Positions 50,247 through 59,391 of a stretch of DNA of 64,000 bases are shown here, in pieces. The position numbers and the translations under genes are program-made. Source of the DNA: Bog-473 sp963787485 (GTDB lineage: Bacteria; Actinomycetota; Acidimicrobiia; Acidimicrobiales; RAAP-2). The stretch lies in contig CAWBDF010000008.1 in assembly GCA_963787485.1 (NCBI GenBank), forward strand, positions 1 through 64,000, read 5' to 3'. The notes under the pieces are model-generated. The model did no database searches. It was given only the letters and a program-made list of their open reading frames with translations, and was not told the origin of the DNA. Each line of letters opens with the position of its first letter. Within the stretch, counting starts at the first letter, position 1.

Positions 50247-51155
50247 ATGGAGATCATCGACGCCCAGTTGCACGAGCCCGGGATCGACGACTTCTGGAGC
50301 GACCACGACCCGACAATCCGGCGAGGCGTGCTCGACGAGGCACTGCACACGTTGCTCGCCGCGGTCGGCGTCAGCGGCGCCGTGCTGCATCCGGTGGAAG
50401 ATGTCGAATGGGCGCACTCCGTGGCGGCACGAGAACCGCATCGCTTCGCGGTCGTTCCCATGCTCGCTCGAGTCGATTCGCCCATCCGCGCCTGGTGGGA
50501 CTCACGCCGGTGGGACTCCATCGACCCGACGCTGCCGGACCTCGAGGAGCGCCTCGAGCGTGCGTTGGAACGTCCCGGATTTGCCGGCCTCCGCGTCTTC
50601 GCCACCGCGGAGATGAACGGCCCGCCTGCACCCGCCAGCGGCTACCACGTCGCCCTGGCATGGTGCGAGCGCCGGGGGGTGCCGATCTTCGTGGCGGGAG
50701 CAGGCCTCGCCACCGTGATCGGCACACTGGTGCGGACGTTCCCCGAGCTCGTCCTGGTCCTCGACCAGATGGGGCTGCATGTTGGAGACCCCGACGTCTG
50801 GTCCGGCGTGCCCTCCCTGCTCGCACTGGCGGCTTACCCGACCGTCCACCTCAAAATGACCGGCCTTCCCGAGCTCGCGAACGGGGCTTCTCCCTCTGAG
50901 GACATCGGACGCCGACTTCGCCAGATCGTCGAGACCTTCGGAGCGCGACGCTGCATGTGGGCCTCTGACATCAGCCGGGTCCAGGGGAGGGTCGGCTGCG
51001 GGAACCGGTTCCCCCACGGCGACAGCGCCGATCACACCTACGCCGAGTCGTTGTCCTTCGTCCGCGACGCGTCGTGGCTCGACGACGAAGACACGCACCT
51101 GTTGTTGGGCGGAACCACCCGACGACTGCTCCGCTGGCCCACCCGCCCCGGCTGA
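50247..51155 (+). CDS. Amidohydrolase 2 family protein
   Basis: TIM-barrel metal-dependent hydrolase or decarboxylase of 302 residues, similar to the Amidohydro_2 family. Seen: MEIIDAQLHEPG in place of the usual DxHxH, so only one of the two N-terminal His is kept; PVEDVEWAHSVAAREPHRF; LVLDQMGLH; and MWASDISR near the C-terminus with the conserved Asp. Substrate unknown. It is divergent from the alcohol dehydrogenase with 195 bases between, which may hint at a shared catabolic role. A longer frame exists upstream, but homology starts at this ATG. Confidence 0.75.
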   Translation: MEIIDAQLHEPGIDDFWSDHDPTIRRGVLDEALHTLLAAVGVSGAVLHPVEDVEWAHSVAAREPHRFAVVPMLARVDSPIRAWWDSRRWDSIDPTLPDLEERLERALERPGFAGLRVFATAEMNGPPAPASGYHVALAWCERRGVPIFVAGAGLATVIGTLVRTFPELVLVLDQMGLHVGDPDVWSGVPSLLALAAYPTVHLKMTGLPELANGASPSEDIGRRLRQIVETFGARRCMWASDISRVQGRVGCGNRFPHGDSADHTYAESLSFVRDASWLDDEDTHLLLGGTTRRLLRWPTRPG

Positions 51156-51192
51156 CGTTGCGCCGTCGGGCCCGTGGTGCGAGACGTCCTGC

Positions 51193-51408
51193 TCAGTCGT
51201 TGAGCGGGTCGTCGTCCGAGTTCGAAGTGGAGTTCTTGGTGGGCATGGACCCCAGAATGCGGTCGTACTGGTCCTCTTCGGCCAGGCACCACGACGCGTG
51301 CACGTCGTCCGGCTCGGCGCCGCACTCGACACAGCGTCCCGTGGACTCCGTCGAAGACCGCTTGAGGCTGCGCGCTTCCTCGAATCGCCGATGGCGTCCC
51401 TTTTTCAC
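51193..51408 (-). CDS. Small zinc-ribbon-like protein, unknown
   Basis: A 71-residue protein with a basic N-terminus (KKGRHRRFEEARSLKR) and one Cys cluster CVECGAEPDDVHASWC (26-41) that could bind a single zinc through three Cys and one His. The tail is acidic and Ser/Asn-rich. The GTG start is well supported: AAGGAG lies 5 nt upstream. A -10-like TACACT (51496-51491) about 80 nt upstream gives it a real leader, unlike most genes here. Function not recognised. Confidence 0.7.
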   Translation of the reverse strand: MKKGRHRRFEEARSLKRSSTESTGRCVECGAEPDDVHASWCLAEEDQYDRILGSMPTKNSTSNSDDDPLND

Positions 51409-51666
51409 GAGAACTCCTTGTCACACCCGGTCCGCTTGGCGGCCCGCCCCCAACACCCGGAGCGCACCCGCGCACTCCGGCGCGCCCACCAGTGTAGTGG
51501 CTGACGACGGGGTTCTTGCTTCGTCCCAGTTCAGCGAACATGGAGTGGGCGGCCCCACCTCGAGAACCCGAACCTCGGGGTCGACCCGTCGCGACCGCGC
51601 ACAACCCCGTGGCGACGGCGCACGCCATGGTCGTGCCCGGCGACGTCACCACGTACGCTGACCGCC

Positions 51667-51906
51667 GTGCCCACCTTCGATCCACAGGAGATGGTTGCCC
51701 GGTTCCGCGCCCGCGCCGAGGCCGTGCGCACCCGCGGCATGCCTCCCGTCGAGGGCCCCGAGCGACAGCGATTCCGTGAGCAGGCGCAACGGGACTTCTC
51801 GGATTTCGCCATGATCGGCGACGCCCAGGTCGAACTGGTCGACGGTATCCTGACGCTCCGCATCGATCTGCGCCCACCTCCAGCCCAGTCGGACCCGGGG
51901 GCCTGA
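51667..51906 (+). CDS. Small hypothetical protein
   Basis: A 79-residue predicted protein with no recognised family: PTFDPQEMVARFRARAEAVR (amphipathic helix), then VEGPERQRFREQAQRDFSDF and VELVDGILTLRIDLRPP, the latter a likely strand pair. No signal peptide or Cys. The GTG is 7 nt after TACGCT (51653-51658), the same -10 hexamer as at menH and menE. The 51497-51652 gap shows nothing else recognisable. Confidence 0.6.
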   Translation: MPTFDPQEMVARFRARAEAVRTRGMPPVEGPERQRFREQAQRDFSDFAMIGDAQVELVDGILTLRIDLRPPPAQSDPGA

Positions 51907-51914
51907 CGCGGGGT

Positions 51915-52445
51915 TCACCCGCCGTAGTGCATGCGGGTGTCCTCCATGCGGAGGACCTCAGCGGGTTCTCCCCCGACCTCGACCACCTCCCCGACGCACC
52001 ACACGTGACTCCCGAGCACGTCGGCGCGCGTGAGCGTGCAGGCGATGTACCCGACGGCTGACGCCAAGACGGGGAGCCTCCCGGGTCCCACCTCCATGAC
52101 GGGGTGACCCGACACGACGAGGTCGGATCCCCCCGAGGGTGCCCGCACGACGTCGGTGACCGGCTTCACGAAGCGGCGCACGACCTCGCGCTCATCGCGT
52201 GCCAGCAGCGAGATGCTGAAGGCCCCACCACGTGACACCAGCCGTGCCGTCACCGACTCGCGCTCGAGGGCCACACCGACCAGCTTGGGCTCGACGCACA
52301 CCTGCACGACGAGATTCGCCGTCATGAGATTGACCTCGTCGCCGTCACGGCTCCCGACGAGGTACAACCCCGTGGGGAACGACCAAAGGACTCGGCGACG
52401 ATGGCGATCGAAGTCGTCGGCCCCCTCGTGCCCGGAGGAGCTCAT
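51915..52445 (-). CDS. Flavin reductase-like FMN-binding protein
   Basis: A 176-residue split-barrel flavin reductase. FPTGLYLVGSRDGDEVNLMTANLVVQVC and PKLVGVALERESVTARLVSR-type segments match the FMN-binding domain of the DIM6/NTAB group; FSISLLARDEREVVRRF follows. Partner oxygenase unknown. The ATG overlaps the stop of the lipoprotein gene (ATGA), so the two are probably co-transcribed from tyrS. Confidence 0.82.
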   Translation of the reverse strand: MSSSGHEGADDFDRHRRRVLWSFPTGLYLVGSRDGDEVNLMTANLVVQVCVEPKLVGVALERESVTARLVSRGGAFSISLLARDEREVVRRFVKPVTDVVRAPSGGSDLVVSGHPVMEVGPGRLPVLASAVGYIACTLTRADVLGSHVWCVGEVVEVGGEPAEVLRMEDTRMHYGG

Positions 52446-52957
52446 CCGAAGATGCCTCCCGCCCCCGAATCGCCGCTGTTGCCCACCGTCGTCGTGGTGG
52501 CGGGGGGGTGTCCGTCGACGGCGCCGATGCGCCGCAGGGCCTCCCGGTACAGCGCGTCCGCCTGGCTTCCCTCCCGCTCGGCACGCGTGAGCGTGCTCCG
52601 GTCCGACGCGCCGCCGTAACAGTCGTTGCCCGCCGTGCCTTCGAGCCCGTACGCCTGGGTCAGAAGCTCGGTCACCGTGGGGTCGGGTGACGGCAAGGTC
52701 GAATTGGCCATTTCGGCATCGTTGACGATGGTGCTGCACGCGGCGTGCAGCGCGCCCGAACCATTGGGCACCACCTTGGCGATGCGTGCGTTGTCCGCCA
52801 CCAGGGTGCCGATCTCGGGGCCCAGACCAGTCCCGCTCACCCACACCGACATCCGGTGTGCTGGCGACCCCTCCTGATCGGCTCCGGCACAGGAGGTCAG
52901 GGCAACGGCGCAGGTTGACACGAGGAGAACGGCCACCACGCGAACCGGACGGATCAT
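52442..52957 (-). CDS. Putative lipoprotein
   Basis: A 171-residue exported protein. MIRPVRVVAVLLVSTCAVAL is a signal peptide and LTSC (20-23) is a lipobox, so Cys23 would be lipidated. The mature part is mostly helical with two further Cys (HAACSTIV and GNDCYGG) that may form a disulfide, and ends in a Thr/Gly-rich low-complexity tail. Function unknown. ATG overlaps the tyrS stop. Confidence 0.8.
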   Translation of the reverse strand: MIRPVRVVAVLLVSTCAVALTSCAGADQEGSPAHRMSVWVSGTGLGPEIGTLVADNARIAKVVPNGSGALHAACSTIVNDAEMANSTLPSPDPTVTELLTQAYGLEGTAGNDCYGGASDRSTLTRAEREGSQADALYREALRRIGAVDGHPPATTTTVGNSGDSGAGGIFG

Positions 52958-54219
52958 GTGGCCCGGACGACGTGCACCTCCCGCCGCCCGCGGCGCAGCA
53001 CGAGGTAACGATCGTGCAACAGGTCCTCCGCCGCGAACGTTCGGTGCTGGTCCGTCTGCCGAACGTTGTTGACGTACGCGCCTCCCTGGTCGACGGTACG
53101 CCTGGCTTCCCCCCGCGACGAGACCAGCCCGGTGCGCTCCAAGAGGTCCGTGAGGGAAAGGCCGCCGAGCATCTCGGCCCGGGACACGTCGGTGGTGGGC
53201 ACATCCTCGGTGACCACCAGCAGCATCTGCTCGCTCAGCCCGGCGATCTCCTCACCGAAGAGCGCGGCGGATGCTTCCTCCGCCTTGGTCACTTCGGCGT
53301 CGCCGTGCACAAGGGCCGTGACGGCGCGCGCCAACGCTCGCGGTGCGGCCCGACGTTGAGGGTGGTCGGCCGTTTCGCCGTCGAGGGCTTCGATCTCGGT
53401 GTGCCCGAGGAAGGTGAGGAAGCGGAGCAGCTGGCCCACCTGCTCGTCAGGCGTGTTCACGAAGAACTGGTACATGGCGTAGGGAGTCGTACGGCGGGGA
53501 TCGAGCCAGACGGTGCCCGTCTCGGTCTTGCCGTACTTCGTGCCGTCGGCCTTGACGACGAGTGGCGAGGTCAGACCCCAGACCTCGTCTCCGCACACTT
53601 TGCGGATCAACTCGACGCCCATGGTGATGTTGCCCCATTGGTCGCTCCCGCCGATTTGCAGATCGCACCCGTGGTCGACGTGCAAGCGGAGGAAGTCGTA
53701 GGCCTGGAGCAGCATGTAGCTGAACTCGGTGTAGCTGATGCCCTGATCGGGGCGCTCGAATCGGGCCTTGACCGACTCCTTGCTCACCATCTGATTCACC
53801 GTGAAGTGCTTGCCGACGTCACGTAGGAACTCGAGCGTGGACAGCGAACCGAGCCAGTCGACGTTGTTGAGCAGCACGGCGTCGTCCATGTCGAGGAACT
53901 GGGCCAACTGTGGACGCACGCCGTCGAGGTAGGCCTCCATCGCCTCGAGCCTGAGCAGCTGGCGCTCGTCATTCTTGCCGCCCGGGTCGCCGATCATCCC
54001 GGTGCCTCCTCCGGCGAGGGAGATGGCGCGGTGCCCGGCCAGCTGGAACCGGCGAAGGGTGCACAACTGCAACAAGTTGCCCACGTGGAGACTGTCCGCG
54101 CTCGGGTCGAAGCCGGCGTACACGGTGAGACCGGGTTGATCGAGCCGTTTCGGGAGCTCGGGGTCGGTCATCTGGTGGATCAGGCCGCGGAAGGCGAGGT
54201 CCTCCGAGAGCGTGGGCAT
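52954..54219 (-). CDS. tyrS: Tyrosyl-tRNA synthetase
   Basis: Charges tRNA-Tyr. The 421-residue class I synthetase has YAGFDPSADSLHVGNL with the HIGH-type site HVGN (45-48), GISYTEFSYMLLQAYDF, GGSDQWGN, and the KMSKS-type loop DGTKYGKTETGTVWLD (about 225-240). A C-terminal S4 RNA-binding domain (about 355-415) is present. ATG start. It heads a three-gene run with the lipoprotein and flavin reductase genes. Confidence 0.96.
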   Translation of the reverse strand: MPTLSEDLAFRGLIHQMTDPELPKRLDQPGLTVYAGFDPSADSLHVGNLLQLCTLRRFQLAGHRAISLAGGGTGMIGDPGGKNDERQLLRLEAMEAYLDGVRPQLAQFLDMDDAVLLNNVDWLGSLSTLEFLRDVGKHFTVNQMVSKESVKARFERPDQGISYTEFSYMLLQAYDFLRLHVDHGCDLQIGGSDQWGNITMGVELIRKVCGDEVWGLTSPLVVKADGTKYGKTETGTVWLDPRRTTPYAMYQFFVNTPDEQVGQLLRFLTFLGHTEIEALDGETADHPQRRAAPRALARAVTALVHGDAEVTKAEEASAALFGEEIAGLSEQMLLVVTEDVPTTDVSRAEMLGGLSLTDLLERTGLVSSRGEARRTVDQGGAYVNNVRQTDQHRTFAAEDLLHDRYLVLRRGRREVHVVRAT

Positions 54220-54280
54220 GCCTTGACTCTGCCATACACGGGTAGGTTGATCGGCCTCATGGGGACGCGGTGAGCGGGAT

Positions 54281-55681
54281 GTGGTGAGCGGGGTCTCCGC
54301 CATGCCGGCGTTGCCGATGGAGGGTTCGCTCCCGCCCGACCTGCAGGGGACGTTCTTTCGCGTGGGCCCGAGTCGGGCAGGTCCCCTCCGGGTGGACACG
54401 CGTCCGATGGGGATCGATGATCCGGGGCCACCGGGCGTTGGGGAGGGTGGCGCCTTGCACGCCGTCGAGCTGCGCGACGGGCGCGCCGTCTCGTACGTAC
54501 GGGTGGACACGGACGCTGACGCCGGGGTGTTCTGGCATGCGGGCGCCCTCCTGGCCCTTTCGGAGACTGGAATTCCCTCACGCTGGACGCGGTTCTTGGA
54601 GCCCCAGGAGTTCACCGGCGACCTCAGGGTCCCGATCGCCTCGCACGTGCACCGGGTGGCAGCTGACGGCACGCGGGTGCTCTTCGCCGTCGACGACCCG
54701 GAGTCGGGCACCCGGCCGGACCGTACCTCCGACCTCGAAACGCGCACCGACGAGGGCGTCGTGCTGCGCGTCGGAGAATGGGACGGGAGCGGTGCGTTGC
54801 GCAGCGTCCAGTCGGTCCCGCTCGAGCGGGCGACGTGGCAGCACGACATCGGCGTCACCGCGGAGCACGTGGTGTTCGTGGAGTCGCCCACGCGGCGCCT
54901 CACCGACGCGGTCGGCAGCTCGTTACCCGTGCCCTACGGTTGGACGCCGGGGGCCGACGGATGGATCGGCGTCGTCCGGCGGGGTGGCGAGGGCTCCGAG
55001 GTGGGGTGGACCCGCGTCGACCCGTGCCTGGTGACGCATGTCCTCGGCGCGGTCGACCTCGGAGCGGGCGATCTCGAGGTCTACGTGTGCCGCTACGACG
55101 CGCCGGCCGAGGGACCGCTCGTCGGGACCACCCCCGTCGTGGGCCCCGAGGGTATCGGGCTGTCGCCCATCGGTGGCGGCCTGGGCGTCCTCGAGTGCTG
55201 GCGCCTTACCGGGGGCACACTGCTGCGGACGCAGATGGACGAGCGGTTCGTCGAGTATCCACGCCTCGACCCGCACTGTGAGGGTAAGGCCTTCCGCTAC
55301 GGCTACTGCGTCGAGACCAGGTGGACCGGCGAGATCACGTCCACCAGGGGCGTCGGCGCCGCGTTCGCCCCCGCGGGCTCGGAGGTGACAGCGGCCGGGC
55401 TGTTGAAGTTCGACCTACGCAGGGACGAGGTCGCGGCCTGGAGCCCGGGTCCGGGACGCGGGCCCAGCGAGCCTGTCTTCGTGCGCGCCGTCGACGGGCA
55501 CGAAGACGACGAAGGCTGGTTGCTCACCGTCGTCGACGACCACAACCGGGGAGCCAGCGACCTCTACGTGCTCGACGCGTCCGCTCTGGGACGCCGATCT
55601 GCCGAGGCGGTGATCCACCTTCCCGAGCGACTGCCGTTCCGCAGCCACGGCGAATGGGTGCCCGCCGACCAGTACCGCTGA
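54281..55681 (+). CDS. Carotenoid oxygenase family protein
   Basis: Non-haem iron dioxygenase of the RPE65/carotenoid-cleavage group, 466 residues. The four iron-binding His can be placed at SHVHRVA (124), WQHDIGVT (188), VTHVLGA (253) and RSHGEW (456). LQGTFFRVGPS and GEGGALHAVELRDGRAVSYV match the family N-terminus. Substrate (carotenoid, apocarotenoid or stilbene) cannot be told; no carotenoid-synthesis gene is in the window. Starts at GTG 54281; GTG 54284 and ATG 54302 are alternatives. Divergent from tyrS, 61 bases apart. Confidence 0.88.
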   Translation: MVSGVSAMPALPMEGSLPPDLQGTFFRVGPSRAGPLRVDTRPMGIDDPGPPGVGEGGALHAVELRDGRAVSYVRVDTDADAGVFWHAGALLALSETGIPSRWTRFLEPQEFTGDLRVPIASHVHRVAADGTRVLFAVDDPESGTRPDRTSDLETRTDEGVVLRVGEWDGSGALRSVQSVPLERATWQHDIGVTAEHVVFVESPTRRLTDAVGSSLPVPYGWTPGADGWIGVVRRGGEGSEVGWTRVDPCLVTHVLGAVDLGAGDLEVYVCRYDAPAEGPLVGTTPVVGPEGIGLSPIGGGLGVLECWRLTGGTLLRTQMDERFVEYPRLDPHCEGKAFRYGYCVETRWTGEITSTRGVGAAFAPAGSEVTAAGLLKFDLRRDEVAAWSPGPGRGPSEPVFVRAVDGHEDDEGWLLTVVDDHNRGASDLYVLDASALGRRSAEAVIHLPERLPFRSHGEWVPADQYR

Positions 55682-55749
55682 CGAGCCCGTCCGAGGGGGT
55701 CCAGAGATCCACGCGCATCGGCGCGGCACGGCGACCGTTCCGTCTCTGC

Positions 55750-57210
55750 ATGTCACCGACCACCCTGCGAGACGGGCTCAGACCGCCTTCCGTGTCCCGA
55801 CGGACGGACGCCCTCGTGACGAGCGTGACCCAACACCATCGCTCCATCTCCGCCCACCAGAGCCAGCTGCTGGCCGCCGTCGCCGAGCTCGACAGGCGCA
55901 GAGCATGGCGTGTGGACGGCGCCACCTCAATGGTGGCGTGGCTCGTCCAGCGCTGCGCCGTCAGTGCGGCCACCGCCCGAGAGTGGGTCACGGCAGCGAC
56001 GAGGCTGCCCGCGTTACCGGAAATCTCCAAGGCGCTCTCGAAGGGAAGGCTGTCGTTCGACCAGGTAAGACCCCTGGTTGAGGTGGCTCGACCAGAGACC
56101 GACGCCGCATTGGCCGAACAGGCGACCCACTGGTCGGCCAAGCAGGTGCGGGAGCTGGCATTGGCGGCCCGCAAGGAGTCGGACGAGCGGGCGGCCGGCT
56201 CGTACGCCAGGCGGTTCGTGCGCTTTGACGATCGCCGACGGAGCTTTGCCGGGGTGCTGCCCGACGACCACTACGCCGTGGTGAAGGCCTCGCTGGTGAC
56301 CCGGGCCAGTCGTCGCCTGAGAGACGGCACACCTTTTGACCAGCGCATGGCCGACGCCTTGGTCGAAGTCTGCCGGGCCGACGCGTCGGAGGTCACCGGC
56401 GCTTCAGGTGATCGCCGCGCTGGAGGCCCCCGGCGGATCCGGCCCACCGTGGTCGTGCACGCCGATCTGACCTTCCTGGCCGGCGGTGACGGCGGGGCAG
56501 AGATCGACGTGCTGGGGCCAGTGGCCCGAGAGGTGGCCCGGCGTCTGGCCTGCGACGCCAAGGTGCTGGTCAGCGCCGACGATCCGACCGGGCAGAGCCT
56601 CAACCTGGGCCGCAGCAAACGCGGACCCACCGATCTCCAACGCATCGCCATCAGGCGGCGCGACAAGGGTTGCCGATTCCCGGGGTGCACGCACACCGAA
56701 TTCACCGATGTCCACCACGTCCGGCACTGGGTGGACGACGGAACGACTGACCTGTCCAACCTCGTCGAACTCTGCGACCAGCATCACCGTTGCGTCCACG
56801 AGATGGGCTGGACGATGTCGGGCGACGCCAGCGTGGAGTTGACCTTCCAGAGCCCGGCTGGACGTCGCTCCACGTCGACGCCTTCGCCCACGTTCAACTC
56901 GAGCGCGAGACGGACCGCCTGGTTGATGGCGTCGTGGAGGACCACGTTGTCTGCTCGGTTGGGCACGCGTACGCGCACCATTGCTGGCCCCTCGGTCCCC
57001 AACGCCGCTTCGAGCTCCGAAATGGACCACACGTCAGCCACGGCCAGTCCAAACCCGCGCGCGACCGCGGCCACATCGCTCGTCGGTGGCGTCCCGAACA
57101 GCCGTTCGAAGGTCTCGTTCGCCACGGAAGTGGCTTGCGGGAGGAACGAGAAGATCCCTCCCCCCCGTTGTCCACGACGACGAAGATGCATGGCAATTGA
57201 GGGAGATTGA
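55750..57210 (+). CDS. DUF222 / HNH endonuclease domain protein
   Basis: Actinobacterial family often present in several copies (13E12-type in mycobacteria). The N-terminal DUF222 helical domain (about 20-260) is followed by an HNH nuclease domain: CRFPGCTHTEFTDVHHVRHW...LSNLVELCDQHHRCVHEMGW with paired Cys and the catalytic His. Homology ends near 56875. The remaining roughly 110 codons are antisense to menD and of shadow-frame composition, so the true stop is doubtful; a one-base shift would end it at about 56925. ATG 55750 is one of several possible starts (GTG 55792, 55816). Confidence 0.75.
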   Translation: MSPTTLRDGLRPPSVSRRTDALVTSVTQHHRSISAHQSQLLAAVAELDRRRAWRVDGATSMVAWLVQRCAVSAATAREWVTAATRLPALPEISKALSKGRLSFDQVRPLVEVARPETDAALAEQATHWSAKQVRELALAARKESDERAAGSYARRFVRFDDRRRSFAGVLPDDHYAVVKASLVTRASRRLRDGTPFDQRMADALVEVCRADASEVTGASGDRRAGGPRRIRPTVVVHADLTFLAGGDGGAEIDVLGPVAREVARRLACDAKVLVSADDPTGQSLNLGRSKRGPTDLQRIAIRRRDKGCRFPGCTHTEFTDVHHVRHWVDDGTTDLSNLVELCDQHHRCVHEMGWTMSGDASVELTFQSPAGRRSTSTPSPTFNSSARRTAWLMASWRTTLSARLGTRTRTIAGPSVPNAASSSEMDHTSATASPNPRATAATSLVGGVPNSRSKVSFATEVACGRNEKIPPPRCPRRRRCMAIEGD

Positions 57211-58576
57211 CCAGTCCCGACACGTCGTGGAGGAAGGCTAAGTCTCCGAGCAGCGCCAGCGTCGGGATGGCTGGCTCCGCCGCGGCGACGCCGAGGGCCG
57301 TCGAGACGACACCGTCAATGCCGTTGACCCCACGATTGGCCAGCACCCGGGGGGGACGGCGCTCGGCTGCGGCGTACCACTCCAGGTCCCGCAGCGGCAT
57401 GGACGCGGACACCACCAGGTTGGCCGTGTGTGCGGCGGCCCAACGGTGTACGAGGCGCGCCGCGCTCGGTTCGCTGAGGTCGCTTCCGAGCACGCCGGCA
57501 ATGGCGCGTTGCGCCCGTTCCTCCATGGCGTGCCAAGAGCGCAGCCACTCGCCGTCACAGGGTGACGCACCGTCGGTGGCCACGCGGAGCCAGGTGTCCA
57601 CGTCGCAGTGGTGGAACTCGGTGGCCACCCGGTTCGGGTCGGGCCAGCGATGCCAGGGGTCGACGACGATCACCCGTGCGCCCGCCCGGGCAGCCTCCCC
57701 GATGTAGGCGCCCAACGCCCTCGAGAGCCATGGCGCACCGAGCAGCACCACGGTCTCGGGCAGTGGTGGGCGGGCGCGCACGATCGCGTCCGCGGCGGCG
57801 ACGGTCCCTTCCACCCGGCTCCCCGAGCGGGGATCGGCCATCACGGGCCATCCGAGTCGCTCGGCCAGCGCCAGGACACGCCCTGGGTCGGGAGGCCGCG
57901 GGGCCAGGCCGCCGACGACGATTGCCCCCCGGCCTCCGAGAGCCGGGAAATCCGGCGTGATGGTGGCCCCCGCGGCAAGCCCGGCCAGGGCGGAGACGCC
58001 TCTGGCGACCCGGGGTCCCGGTCGGTCGGGAAGCGGCGTGGGTGACCCCTCGAGCGGTTCGCGGAATGCCAGGTTGAGATGAACCGGTCCGGGTCCCGTT
58101 GGGCCGACTTGCGCTGCGGAGAAGGCACGAACGGCCAGGGGCCTCCAGGTGGACTCCTGTGCCTCCTCCGGGACCCCCGGGGCCACCGCCCATCGAACCA
58201 CGGAGGCGAACAGCCCGACCTGTTCGATCGTCTGGGACGCACCCGTGTCGTGCAGCTCGGGTGGACGATCGGCCGTGCACACGATGAGCGGTACTCCCGC
58301 GTGGGAGGCCTCGACGACCGACGGAAGAAGCTCCGCCGCCGCCGTTCCGCTGGTCACGCAGACCACGACCGGACGCCCGCTCGCCATGGCCAAGCCCAGG
58401 GCGAAGAATCCCGCACTGCGTTCGTCGAGCCGGACATGGATCCTTAGTTGCTCGGCTGCGGCGAGCGCCAGAGCCAGCGGAGTCGAGCGGGATCCGGGGC
58501 ACACGACGGCGTCGGCCACGCCCAGGCGCGACCACTCGTCGACCAGGGTGGCGCTGAACGTGGCCTGTACGCTCAC
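56784..58576 (-). pseudogene. menD: Menaquinone synthase MenD (SEPHCHC synthase), frameshifted
   Basis: ThDP enzyme joining isochorismate and 2-oxoglutarate. The N-terminal PYR domain has VVCPGSRSTPLALAL and the ThDP glutamate region LDERSAGFFALG; the C-terminal PP domain has LLGDLAFLHDVSGL. The frame breaks in a run of seven G (minus strand, 57161-57167) inside the motif VVVDNGGGGIFSFLP; the tail NETFERLFGTPP to the end continues in another frame to 56784. One added or two removed G restores about 597 residues. The 3' end overlaps the HNH gene. GTG start, 5 bases from the divergent menH start. Confidence 0.87.
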
Positions 58577-58581
58577 GCCCC

Positions 58582-59391
58582 GTGCCGCTCCACGTCGAAG
58601 TACGGGGGTCCGGTCCGCCCCTGGTGATGCTGCACGGCTTCACGCAGACGGGGCGCCTGTGGGGCCGATTCGAGGACCTTCTCCGTACGCAGCGCACAGT
58701 GGTGGCCGTCGACCTCCCGGGCCACGGCGGGTCCGGCGCCGTTCGGGCCGACTTGCCGACGACCGCGTCGCTCGTGGAGCGTGCGGTGCAGGAGGCAGTG
58801 GGCACTGGCACGCCCTGTGACGTGCTCGGGTACTCGCTCGGTGCGCGAACGGCGCTCAATGTGGCCACGGGAACCGAGCTCCTCATCGGGCACCTGGTGC
58901 TGATCGGAGCCTCGGGCGGCATCGCTGACCCGACGGAGCGAGCACGGCGTCGCCGGTCCGACGAGGCCCTCGCTGATCAGCTCGAGGCTTCTGGCGACGT
59001 GGAGTCCTTCGTACGGTCCTGGCTTCGCCAGCCGATGTTCGAGCGGCTCACCTCGGTCGGCGCTTCGGAGGTCACAGAGCGCCTTCGCAACACTGCGGCC
59101 GGGCTCGCCTCGAGCCTTCGCCTGGCCGGCGCGGGAGCCCAGGAGCCGATGTGGGACCGGCTGCCGTTTCTCGCCTGCCCGCTCCTGGCCGTGGCTGGAA
59201 CGGACGATGCGCGCTTCGCAGCGCATGCCGTGCGGCTGAGCCAGATCGTGCCGCACGGTGTCGCCTCTCTCGTCCCCGGGGGCGGCCACGCCGTCCACCT
59301 GGCCCAGCCCGGTCAGGCGGCACGGCTGACGCTTCATTGGCTCGACACCGTACCGACCTCCAATCGAGTCACAGCAGCACGCCAACCGTGA
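58582..59391 (+). CDS. menH: MenH-like alpha/beta hydrolase (SHCHC synthase)
   Basis: Removes pyruvate from the MenD product. The 269-residue alpha/beta hydrolase has the oxyanion block MLHGFTQTG, nucleophile Ser in GYSLGAR (about 94), acid AGTDDARF and the catalytic His in PGGGHAVHL (about 235). MenH identity rests mainly on its position in the men cluster. The GTG is 8 nt after TACGCT, which lies inside the menD coding sequence. Its end overlaps convergent menA by 23 bases. Confidence 0.82.
   Translation: MPLHVEVRGSGPPLVMLHGFTQTGRLWGRFEDLLRTQRTVVAVDLPGHGGSGAVRADLPTTASLVERAVQEAVGTGTPCDVLGYSLGARTALNVATGTELLIGHLVLIGASGGIADPTERARRRRSDEALADQLEASGDVESFVRSWLRQPMFERLTSVGASEVTERLRNTAAGLASSLRLAGAGAQEPMWDRLPFLACPLLAVAGTDDARFAAHAVRLSQIVPHGVASLVPGGGHAVHLAQPGQAARLTLHWLDTVPTSNRVTAARQP

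Noticed and set aside
55750..57210. HNH gene as part of a mobile element (13E12-like)
   Set aside because: No terminal repeats, integrase, att site or composition change nearby; such genes are scattered in actinobacteria without mobility evidence.
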